Below are positions 1-11,986 of a stretch of DNA of 64,000 nt, piece after piece. The DNA lies in contig NC_090024.1 of the NCBI RefSeq assembly GCF_037176765.1, positions 155,123,278-155,187,277 on the forward strand, given 5' to 3'. Both the position numbers and the translations under genes were made by a program. Origin of the DNA: Anolis sagrei (lineage: Eukaryota > Chordata > Lepidosauria > Squamata > Anolidae). The notes under the pieces are model-generated. The model did not search any database and was not told the origin of the DNA. It saw nothing but the letters and a program-made list of their open reading frames with translations. Position 1 is the first letter of the stretch. Every line of letters starts with the position of its first letter.

Positions 1-347
1 GATTTTTGTGTGGAGCCTGAAACCAACTGAGGGAGTCTAGACTGTGGGTCCATCATCCCTAGATTGTTGACCTCTTGAGGAATTTGGGGATATAACTGAT
101 CAGGTGATAGTCAGTTTAAGGAAGTTGGTCTTGTGGTTCAAGGTGGCAAAGAACTACACATCACCTTTTGCCCACCTGATATCCAATTACTATCATTCCA
201 GTTACTCAGCATTCACTATCAGGAAATATTGTTGGCTTCCACTAGTTAGTAGAAGATAGGAATGGGGTTCTGGGGCCTGAATTCATGTCCACCCAAGGCC
301 AGGTTTTTTCAGTTGTGGCAATAAAGTTCTGACCTTTTGGTCTAAGG
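1..347. other. Upstream vitellogenin intron, no recognised feature
   Basis: No exon, repeat or RNA recognised. The same holds for 922-1571 up to the first visible exon. Confidence 0.5.
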
Positions 348-913
348 TAGTGGTTCCCATTTTTTTTTGACCAGGGACCAATTTGACTAGGGACCACTCT
401 CCTGCATTAGTACCAAAGGGGTTATGAATCAGTTTTTGGTCAACTTTAGATTCGGTTTGGTTATTTGTGGTGCCACATCAGCTCTAGATTCTGAAACAGA
501 GCATATGCCATCCAGTAGTCACCATCTGCTCATCCACAGAAAACCATATTTAATAATATAGAGCTAATGTGGTCTATCTAATGTACATTTCTAAATCAGC
601 ACCCCCAAAAAACCCAGGAACAGGCCTAAAAATGAAGACACCAAGGTGTCTCTGTTTCCAGGCACCACATGGAATGGCTCCACTTAGGAAGAGGGAGGAG
701 GAGGAGAAGCAGCAGTCAGGGGACTTGTTGTCACACTTTTAGTGGGTAGTCAGCCTCTCCCCTTCCAACACCCACATTGTCTTGGCACTATAAGAGGATT
801 TCACGAGGCCAGTCACTCTCATTGCAACCGTGTAGTAATTGTGAGGCTGCGGACCATATTTTAGTTCCTGGGGACCACTGGTGGTCCATTGACCACAGGT
901 AGGGAAACCACTG
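348..913. mobile_element. Non-autonomous hAT element, 566 bp
   Basis: Ends are inverted (TAGTGGTTCCC at the left, GGGAAACCACTG at the right) and flanked by near-identical 8-bp duplications, GTCTAAGG (340-347) and TTCTAAGG (914-921). Eight-base duplications are the hAT signature. Its interior matches 1817-1960 (reverse) and about 21050-21205 (reverse). Confidence 0.75.
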
Positions 914-1571
914 TTCTAAGGTCATGTGGTCCTTGATCCTGGATGACATCATACCTCCTCACTGGACCTACAATAGATCTTTTTCATCTTCTGTCCTACA
1001 GCTACCCTTAAAAAATCTTTTCCAGGGACTTTTCTAATCTTGCAGAACAGATTTTGAAGACTGTTTAGGACAGAAAATTCCTGATTTGGCTATGGATGTA
1101 TCATTTTGTATAGGTGTATAGATGAGTACTTCCACAAATACAAGAGCTCCACTGCTTTGACATTTTAAGAGCTTTGGGAAACAAGAACAAAGGATCTAAA
1201 ATGGTAATTCAAAAGGAAGCTTAGAGGATATGACCTTTTTCTTAATTCCTTATAAAATGCGGGCCTTTTTTTAAATTGACCCGAATGTGAAGCAATCGGT
1301 CCAAATATGACACTTTAAGAAAGATATGCTGCACCTAAAAATATCATGTAATGTATAATGCACTAACAATCAGAAGACAGCCTACGGCATGGCTATCAAT
1401 GTGGAAACAGATAAGTAATAAAAGAGACACTAAACCTTTGAGATATCCAGGGAAATAAAATGAGGCAAGTCTGCTAAAAACTCATGTAAACAATCATTTT
1501 TCAGAGACAAAGAGAAATGAACAGTCTTCTGATGGATGTTGTTCTGGTTGTTTATTTGTTCCTTTTTAAAG

Positions 1572-4500
1572 AATATCACAAACACAAGAGGAACTGTGGC
1601 ATTCAACTACAACCTGAAACGAATGGATTCTGGAGCCCTAATTATACATGTTGAATCCCACCAAATTTATGTGATCTCACCATTCAATGAATTTAGAGGT
1701 GCTGCGATTATGGAGGCAAGGTATGTTTGATGAGCATTGAATCAGCTTTGTCACCAGGACTATGTTGTTGTTCATATATGAATGTGAGTTCTCCCTCTCC
1801 TATTGTTAACTGAGAGGTGTCATGGTTTTAGGCCTGTTCCTGGGGTTATTTGAGGCACTGATTCAGTAAAATGCATTGGATAGACCATATCAGGTCTAGT
1901 TCCATAGATATAGTTATCATGGCTTTGTATGGGTGAGCAGATGGCATCTATTATATGTCATTTATTCTGTATCTCAAAAAACAGAGCTGATAGGGGGAAC
2001 CAGTTCCATTTTGTTTAATCTGCAGGTCATATAAACCAAGAAACAGGTCTAATGTTTGAGGCGTCAAACTGTGTGTTGGTCAGTGATTAATCAATCAAGT
2101 CAACATAATGTGTTGAAGCAGGGGTGGCTCAACCCATTACGCAAAGTAAGCATTCGCAGTATAGTTGATTTTGCCCAGGGGCGCTCTTGAGGGAAAATAG
2201 ACCTTGACATATTCGAGTTGTAATTACTGGGATTTATAGTTCACCTACAATCAAAGAACATTCTGAACTCCACCAATGATGGAATTGAACCAAATATGGC
2301 ACACAGAAAATATGGCACACAGAATTCCCATGAAGCAATGCTGAGCTAATCAAAAGATCCTTAAACTGGGGTGTTGTGTGCAGGGCTGTAGCCAGAAAAA
2401 AATTTCGGGAGGGGTTGAAAAAATTTGGGGGGGGGGTTGAAAATTTTGGGGGGGGTTAAAATTTTCAGGGGGGGTTGAAACCTGCCTCCTAGCTCACGCT
2501 GAAGCAAAGAGCACAGCAGAGGGCAGAGCAGCCTTCCATAGCCTGCAGCTCCGTCCCTGTCAACCACCTCCACCAAGTCTGGCCTCCTTAATGAGAGCAT
2601 TCAACACCCCCCCCCCCCAACTTGGTTGCTTCACTACATCGGCTATTGATGCAAGTAATAACAGCGTGAATAAATTGTCAATATTTGCCTGAGATAGTGC
2701 TTGCAGTTCTGGAGGGACTCTTAATTTTTGCATCTCATAGACTTAGCATGGGGATTTGGTTAACCAGTTAAAATTCATGAGTAAACAAGTTTTTTAAAAA
2801 AATCTTAAACATTTGGGGGGGGGTTGAACCCCTAACCCCACCCCACCCCCCTTCGCTACAGGCCTGGTTGTGTTGTTTCCGGACTGTATGGCTGTGTTCT
2901 AGCAGTATTTTCTCCTGATGTTTCACCTGCACCTGTGGCTGGCATCTTCACAGAATTTGTCTTCAACGATCCTTACACTGATCATTGCTCTAGGGCCTAA
3001 AATATGATGCTCCTGGCTTTCCTTTTCCAGCTAACTATTCCAGCAATGTCAATTTTTTCTGTGGATGGTGGGAAGTGTAATATAACACATATGGAAGCCA
3101 CTAGCTTGGGAATAATGCTTTGGATAATGGGATTCTCTTATTGAAATTGAATGCATTTTACATTCTGTACCTCTGAACATTCACACACACACACACACAC
3201 ACCCCTTTTTCCATTATCATAAATACAGTACATGCTTTTCTTTCTTTTTGCCACACACAGACAAAATATGACTCTGATTGAAACTATCACCAACCAGGAA
3301 AGAGTGCCACAGATCCCAATGCAAAATCATGGGACTCTGTATTACCAGTTTGAAGAAGACCTGCCTCAGATGGCTTTGCATCTGATCAGAACTAACAACC
3401 CTGAGCTGGGGGTAAGAAAACCAATGACTGGCCCGGATAAATAATCCAATTGTTCACATGATGACACATGATGTTTTCAACCTCTGTTTACATTCTAGAT
3501 TACACAGAAGTTAGAACAATTAGTTCAGCAGAACCAGATACAAATCCATGAAGAAACTCCAGCTAAGTTCTTGGAACTTATTGAGCTTTCTCGTGCAGCA
3601 ACTCATGAAAATCTGGAATCTGTTTGGAAGCAGTGTGCTGAAAGGCAGCATTATAGGTAATTGCTTTGCTTTGCTTTACGTTGCATTGCTTTCTTTCTTT
3701 CTTTTTGGACTCATGCTTTGGCACAGCCACACTCAGATATGAAGCGACTTCAGCATACTGTTCACTGGTATGCCCTTCCTTAGTCTATGGATCCTCTGGT
3801 AGCTGGCAGTGGGAGTTCCTTTTCAAGTTTTTGTCATTTGGTAGCCACACTACATCATGGAATGTACATTTTTTCCCCCTTTACAAAATCATTTGCACAT
3901 AATAAAGAAGAAGAAAAAACATGAGAGAGACAGAGAAAATGGTAAGAGAATATATAATGTACTTATGGGCACAGGGCAGATTTTAATGTAAGCTGACCTA
4001 TATCCAAAATATTTTTTTGGCTGTGTATTCATGATTAGATAGTCATAAGATGTTCTTGCCATTGGAAACTGCATGGAGAGAACCAGTCCTTCCAACTTTC
4101 TATAATGTTTTGTTGCTTCATTAAGGGTCCACAGGATCCAACCATCCTGTCCACCAGTTATCTCCCAACTCACCCTTCTCTTTACAGGTATTGGCTACTG
4201 AGTGCCATTGCTGTTGCAGGCACCTCAGACACATTGGTGTTCCTGAAACAAAGAATTCTCAGTGAGGACCTAAACACCTTCGAGTCAGCGGTCACTCTCA
4301 CTTTGGCCTTCCATTTAACAAAAACTGATAAGCTTACCTTCAAAGTTGCAGCAGTGAGTATATTGATTTGGTGTATGGTTTTACTTTATTTTCTAAAGCT
4401 GCTTTTTCTTTTTCATACAGCATTGTTCAAAGATGTATAGACATGCAAGTCATAAATATATATATTTTCTGCCATCTCTTAACTGAAAAGGAAATGCAGA

Positions 4501-7500
4501 TCTTCTCTGACCTTTAAACATTTTGATTACTCTTACAGCTCAGATTTGTAATGATTGGTTAAATCGTAATCCAGATGCTTGGAAAGACCAACCCAGGCCC
4601 GTAGCCAGGATTTTGATTCGGGGGGGGGGGGGCTGAGTTTGATTCGGGGGGGGGGGCTGAGTCTGAGTGAAAGAGGGTCTACCCTAGCAAACCTTTTGTA
4701 TCATTACCCCAATACCCCCATGCATATGGGATATATTGAATATGGTGATCAGATCATGATATGAATAAACGTAACAGTTTAAATAATGCCTTCTCATGGA
4801 CCACCATGAGAATTTGGGGGGGGGGGGTGAAGCCCCTTGAGCCCCCCCCCCCCCCCCCCCGGCTACATGCCTGGACCTTCCATTCCTTTTTTGTTTTAAT
4901 TTACAGTAAGGTGTGTTTAGAATTTGGAGGAGTTATTTGTGGACTCCAACTCACAGTTTCCTCTAGCTACCAACGCCACTGGCTATAGTGGCAGCAGATT
5001 CTGGAAGATATCATCTAGAAAAATAACATCCTCAATTTCTGAGAGACCTTGCAACTAGGTGCATATTGCAAGGACTATGTTTAATAACTGCTAACATCGA
5101 CGTTTAACTCCAGAGTTATTATATTCAGTGGAAGTGAAGTAATATTTGAAAAGAATAGAATTGTTTCAATGTATGGCTCCCTTTCATTTCTATGGCAAAT
5201 ATATTTTCACACTACCACCCTCTAACTTCTTTGTTCTCACTGTTCTTGTCCTTTAAATGCCTATGAGACAATTTCATGTAACATCCTTTTGTTTACAGGG
5301 TTCATAATGTCATTATGTTAATAGTGAACACATAATATAATGAGGAACACAAGGGCACAATGGCCAATGAGAACACTGTGAACAAATAGGGCTAAAATTA
5401 GCGAGGGCAAAAGGGAATTTAATGGTATGAACCTCTATACATTTGCTTTGCACAGGTTGCCAAACATGGGACATTATCACACACACCTCAGAAAACCTTT
5501 TTTTTTAAAAAATAATCTTTATTAGGGGGAATAAGGTTAAAAAGAAGGGGGAATGGAAAATGAAATTGGAAGGGTGGGATGGATAGAGAATTAGGGTATG
5601 GAGAAGTATAGAGTAGTAGGGGCTTGAGGTGGATAAAATGGGGGGGGGGGCGTCTTGTCTTCCAATCTCCTCCTTTGCGTTGATTGATAGTCTTTAGTCT
5701 CTCATATTTACTATACTGCATTTCTCCTTTTCTTTATTCTCTACAGAATCGTTTTCTTTCTTACAGTCTCTTGTTAGGTTTTGTTAATTGTCTTCTTTTG
5801 CTCCAAATTCAAATAGTCCTTGAATAGTTGCCAGTCCATTAATTCAATAGGCCTCCCTGTAAGTTCTTTCTCGTGTTCAGGTGGAATCTCCTTTCCTGTA
5901 GTTTGAAGCCACTGTTCTGCGTCCTAGTCTCCAGGGCAGTAGAAAAGCTTTCTCCTCCCTATGACTTCCCCTCACATATTTATACATTCTCCCTGTCTGA
6001 TTCCAAGCAATAGATTTTATTCATTTAATTATTTTTATGCGTCATTGAACATGAGAATGTTGGGTTGTAATTGTTTTCAATCAAATTCTAGGAGACGGTT
6101 ATGTTACATTTACTTTGTTTTGACTTTTGTAGGATCTACTGACCAGCCAGGCTCTCCAAAAGTCCTTGATACTTCACAAACTTGCTTATTTGGCATATGG
6201 TTCCATGATAAACAGACATTGTTATGACTCTCCACGTTGCCCTATCGAAATTCTTCAGGTAATATTCCTGTTTCCCAGGGTGCACAAAAAAGTTGCCCAA
6301 TGCATTTTTGATTAATTATACCATTTTAAGTCTTCTCATCAGTGACAAGTCTATGCATATTTTGATGAAGCCTAAAAAACCCTACAAGGGACCTAATTTG
6401 ATATGCGCAGTGACATCTGACCCTTGGATGAGACAATTCAGTTGCTTTTTAAACCACCCGTCCCAAAAACGTCAACTTTTTTACATTGTGCTTTTCATGA
6501 AATACAACATGTACCGAAGTTTCCCACCCAAGACTCAGAGAATGTCAACGTGGTTTCATTCTCATATATTTCCAGATGACAAGAAATTCTAAACCTAGTG
6601 CTATCAAGATGAGTTTCTTTTGTCAAACTTTGCTTTTGTAGGAGATGTGTCCTGTCAGTAAAAGAACAGATCCTTTAAAGCTTAGGAGGTTGAAAGTTTG
6701 TGGGTAATGAAAGGGGATTTCAGGGGCTATCACTGGAAACCCTTTTCTAGGTATTCCCTCTCCCATTATCACACTTAGCCCCCATCCCCACCACACTATT
6801 GCTTCCTAGTTTCTCAGCTTTTGTAATCCCCCTCCCTATTCTAAGGAGTGAAAATTCATCATCAAAGATATGGGAGCCTAAATATCCTAAAGGTATCTGA
6901 TCTTGTCAGATCCTGAAAGCTGAGGAGGGAGATCCCTGGTTATTATTTGGATGGGAGATCACCAAAAAATACCAGGTGTTGCAGACTATGTTTCAGAGCA
7001 AGAAATTAATAAAAATCACACATGAGTACTCTTGCATTTGAAAAGCCAATGAAATTCATGGAGTTGCCATAGGTCGACAGGCAGTTTGAAGGCACATGCA
7101 CACACAACGTTTGCATATTGTTTTTGATCCTGCCCATGTGCCTTTGACTCAATTCACCACTAGAGTGCAGCCTTTAGAGCTTTTCCAAAACTGAATTTAG
7201 CCCTCAAGATAAAAGAGTTTCCTTAACATTCATTATTATAATATTATGAAGTCCCTTCAATCAAATACCCTGATCTCTATACACTATCACTTCAACAAAA
7301 CCATGTTGATAGATCAGAAAGCAAACTGATTAGGCTTGCTATAAAATCTTTCAACAGGATTATTTCCTGAGTAGGGGCTGACTACATTGGGATGCTTAAT
7401 GGATTGAACCTTTGCGAATTTTGATATGAACTGAATTGCCTGTACCTCAATTTTGTAGACCTGAATCCACATAAATACCGGTGGTTTAATTCCACCATTG

Positions 7501-10019
7501 CTAAATAATCCAAGGAATTTGTATGATTGCTCCATAAATGGGCCAGAAAAAAAAACTTTAGATCCTAAAAGTTCAGATGGGCAAGGAAGCAATCTTGCCC
7601 CCTGCAATTGGGTTGTTGTAGGTTTTTCGGGCTGTATGGCCATGTTCTCGAAGCATTCTCTCCTGATGTTTCACCTGCATATATGGCAGGCATCCTCAGA
7701 GGTTGTGAGAATGCTTCTAGAACATGGCCATACAGCCCGAAAAACTTTCAACAACCCAATGATTCCGGCCAAGAAAGCCTTCAACAATACCCTGCAACTG
7801 CTGTTTTCCACCCTAACTGTATTGTGTATTCACATCCTGAACAGCAAAAGTTGGAGCTTTGAGGCGAGAAAAGCTGGACTGGCCTTAAACCTTGGGTGCT
7901 TTGTGATGAAGTGAATGTAGAACTTACACAGAAAAGGGAAGGGGCTGAAAAGCAAAGCTGACCTGGGTGGGACAGATGATGAAACACCGGCAAGAAAGAA
8001 CACCTTTCAGTGTTTGCTTAAAACTTCACACCCCAGAAATGGTGTGTTTCTGAAATCTGTTTATACACAACACAGAGATTCTTCTGGAATGTGTGTGTGT
8101 TATTGTGCACAGTTACACTGTTGGACGAGGATGTGGGAGCTCCAGCTTGAGGTCCCTACTGAACCATTCAATTTCTTGGGTCACTTTGGGCCAATCACAG
8201 TTTCTCTGGTAAACTTGCCTCCAATGTCTGATGTGAGGATAAATAGAGAGGAGAGTGGTGTATCTTGTATTGCTCTCATTAGAGGAATAGCAAGAAATAA
8301 AAGGCAAGACTAACATAATAAAAATGATACGAAAGATTGTCACATTATTGATTAACTTTTGATACTGATGATGTTTTTTCAGCCTCTCCATGATCTTGCC
8401 ATGCACGCCTATAAGAGCCACGAGGAAGATGCAGCTCTGGCTCTGAAAGCCATGGGCAATGCCGGAGAACCTGCCAGCATTAACTACATCAAGAAATTCC
8501 TGCCAGGTTTTTCAACTAATGCTAATGTCCTGTCAGAGAGACTCCAGAATATTGCAATCCGCGCCTTGAGGAAAATATCAAGAAAAAAAGCTGCAACAGT
8601 AAGCAAAGTCATTATTATATCAACAAATTGTACACAGACAATGGAATCCAAGACTATTAAGAAAGTGCTTTGATGTAGGAGAGTGAGCAAGGTCCAGGAC
8701 ACATAGAAAACATCCACAGCACAAATGATTTTGCTAAACATATATCAATTAACTTAATAAAGATTCTAGTCCTCATAGTTTTATTTTGGATTCTCAAAGG
8801 CAGTTGCAAATAGTGGATCCCAACTCAATGAAACTGTAAATTTACTCCAAACTTTAGCTTGAGTATGAAGATGTTGATCCTATTTTGGAGATGAGGCTTA
8901 ACGTGTAGAGCAGCTACTTTTAGCTTCTTTAAAGTTTAAATTTAAATCAGAAGCAGATTCACTCTTGAGTGGCATGGAGGCCAACCACCTGCTCTTTGCC
9001 CAAAAGCTCAAAAGCCAGCCTTTTTTTCATGGCAAATATTACATGGCATTTTCACGATCTCTTTCCTATACTCAGAGAAAAGAAACTGCAATCACTCCAT
9101 TGCCGTAATAGCATTCCTGTTGGTATGTAAACTTGAAAATTATGAACTGCATGTGAGGTATTCATGGACAATTACAACAGCAATACTTCCTTCTCAATAC
9201 TCAGTTTATCCATAGTAAGGAACCATACCATAGGGACTACTGTTAAATACTTCTAGGACTGTGGTTCTCAACCTATGGGTCCCCAAATATTTTGACCTTC
9301 AACTCCCAGAAAGTCTGAATCCTTCTGCTATGTTGAAGCAGTGAGAACATCAATCCTCAAGTAGCCTGGGGGGAAGAGGGACCCCCATCCCCATGAAAAA
9401 ACAGAACATTGGTATTTACCTGAGATCTGGAATTTTGGTCCTGCCATGTAATTGAGAAAGGCAGCTTAGGATGAGTGAGAGGGGGACTTGCTTTTCCCAA
9501 GCTTCCTTGTTCGGCCACATAGGAGTACCAGAACTAGACATCAGGAGCACAGATAAGTGGTGATTTTCTGTATTTGGTGGTTGGGGTGCTTGGTGGAGTA
9601 GAATCTGGCTCCATTCCCAGCCATGCCGAACCATCTTGGGCTGTGGGTCTTGTGTCCTGCTGTGGAGACAGTTAACAACATCATAATGGAGCACCCAATC
9701 ATGATGTTTCAAGCTGGTTCAGGGTCATATTTTGTGCCTGCGTAGAACCTCCTTATACTGTACCACATACCTTGTGGAATTGTACGTTTCTCTCTTTCCA
9801 GGTCCGAGATATCGTTTTTGAGATCTTCAGGAATCGCACTGTCCATCCTCAAGCCCGAATGGTGGCCTGTATTGTTTTCTTTGAAACCAAGCCTACTCTC
9901 CCTCTAGTGACTGCCATGGCCAGTTTTGTGGAAAAGGAAAACAACTTACAGGTTGCCAGCTTTGCATATTCCCACATGAATGTATTGGCCATGGGCAGGA
10001 TTCCACAGCTCAATAAACT
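1572..10019 (+). CDS. VTG: Vitellogenin exons: end of N-sheet and first half of helical lipovitellin-1
   Basis: Seven exons. The first carries the N-sheet motif SGALI...SPFNEF. Then come LIRTNNPELG, the helical-domain start KFLELIELSRAATHENLESV (3499-3656), and YWLLSAIAVAGTSDTLVFLK (4188-4353). The 6133-6258 exon reads LAYLAYGSMINRHC. The 216-bp exon 8383-8598 holds the conserved ALKAMGNAGEPASI and KKFLPGFSTNA. Exon 9802-10019 holds the equally conserved ARMVACIVFFETKPTLPLV and VASFAYSHMN. These are the alpha-helical repeats of the large lipid-transfer-protein fold. Donors and acceptors are GT/AG and phases chain (2,0,2,0,0,0,2 at the exon ends). Confidence 0.93.
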
Positions 10020-11951
10020 GTAAGTAGAAAGAGGACTAAAAACCAGGAAGAAAGTTTGGAAAGGGACCAAGGAACCCATGTAGTATTGCGATAACTACAA
10101 AGTCATACTGTGAACCACTTATTGTTAAGTTTATCTCCGGAAGCGGAGAGAATATTTGGACTGAAACAAACATTTTTGTTTGTTTTTAATTGTAAAATGA
10201 TAGCCCTTCCCATTCCAATACAATTAATTGTCCCTAAGAATCCTGGCATGTCCATCATAAAGCAGGCATAGACCCTATTATTTAGGAAGGCAAGTGGAGG
10301 ATACTGATGTTTGCGGAAGAAATTTGACACCAAATTTCTTCTCCAAACAAAGAGAATTCCTCGTTGTTCTAAACCAAGATAGATGCTACCTAAAGCCTGC
10401 CAGGGCCCCCCTAATAGCGCAGCAGATTATTTATTTATTTATTTATTTTATTTACTTTATTTGTATACCGCTGTTCTCAGCCCGTAGGCGACTCACAGCA
10501 GTTAACAACAAACAGCAAAATACAGTACACGGTAAAAAACAGTAACATCATAACACCTAAACAATCCTATATAATTAACAACGATAGCCATTCACTGATT
10601 AAACCACTGAGCTGCTGAACTTGCTGATTGAATCCGGGGTGCAGGTGAGCTCCCACTATTAGGCCGCTTCTGCCAACCTAGCAGTTCGAAAACATGCAAA
10701 TGTGAGTAGATCAATAGGTACCACTTCTGTAGGAAGATAACGGTGCTCCATGCAGTCATGCTGGCCACATGATCTTAGAGGCCAGCGTGTCTGCCTCACT
10801 TTGCTTAATGGTAGGACAAGTCAATCAAGCTACTTTCTACCATGACAGTGGGATGGGGTCCTTTGAATGTCAAAGAAACTATCCAAGATGCTGAAACCAT
10901 GGATTTAGCACCCTGGACAGCTCATTTACAATTCAGATGAAAACCTGGAGTTGATTTGCCACCCTGTTAACAGGAAAGCCACAACTGAAAGTAACATTCA
11001 GCTGCCAAGCTAGTCAGATTTTGCATATGTAGCAGTTCTCTTTAACTATATATAAACATCAGAATATCAGGTTTTCTATATTTAAAATTCCTTGCTTTTT
11101 CATAGATCTGCTGCTTGCAAAATTGCCATTAAACTAATCAATCGCAGGCTAGAATGGCTGAGTATTCGTTACAGCAGAGTTCTTCACATTGATGGCTATA
11201 TGGGTAAGTCATGCTTGTCACATAACTTCTTGATGTTCCTGATAAAATACTGCTGCTGAGGGGGAAAATAAGAGAACCTGGAACAGTTACTTGTCTGATC
11301 TATATCTCCCAGAAATCCTATTGCCATGGGGTTTTTTTGAATTAGTAGGTCAATTGAATATAATTTCCAAATACTGTGAAGGATGAGGGAGGGTTGTTTT
11401 GTGTGCAATCAAAATAGATGATGTATTCTCGAAGGCTTTCATGGCTGGAATCACTGGCTTGTTGTAAGTTTTTTGGGCTGTATGGTCATGCTCCAGAAGC
11501 ATTATCTCCTGACGTTTCACCTGCATCTATGGCAGGCATCCTCAGATAATCCTGATTATAATCCTGATTTTGTTCTTTTTTATCTTCTTTGTACAAATAT
11601 TATTAGTAAATATTAACAGAAATGTTTTTACACTTGTGGAATGATTTTCTTCTCCACAATGAAGGCTAAGTTTTACAGCATGGAGAAGTTTGTTGTTGTT
11701 ACCTCTAGGTCTCATCAGTCTTCCAGTCAATTTAAATGGGTTTATTTTAAGAACTAAAAATGAAAGAGTTTGCCTTAGTTTAAGGAGGTTCTCACTCTTC
11801 ATTCTGTTACGTTGATTTATGAAGTCAACGGAAGGGAGGGCTCTTACAGCTTGGCCATCATAAATGCTCAGCAGGAGGACAAGATAGGGATCCAAGTCTT
11901 TTGTTTGGTCTGTGTCCACTCTTCTGTAACACTGAGACAAATTTTGGCATG

Positions 11952-11986
<35 letters not shown>

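Noticed and set aside
6889-6983. A functional 5S rRNA gene
   Set aside because: Several changes in the 5S part and a fused SINE body; no terminator T-run directly after the 5S part.
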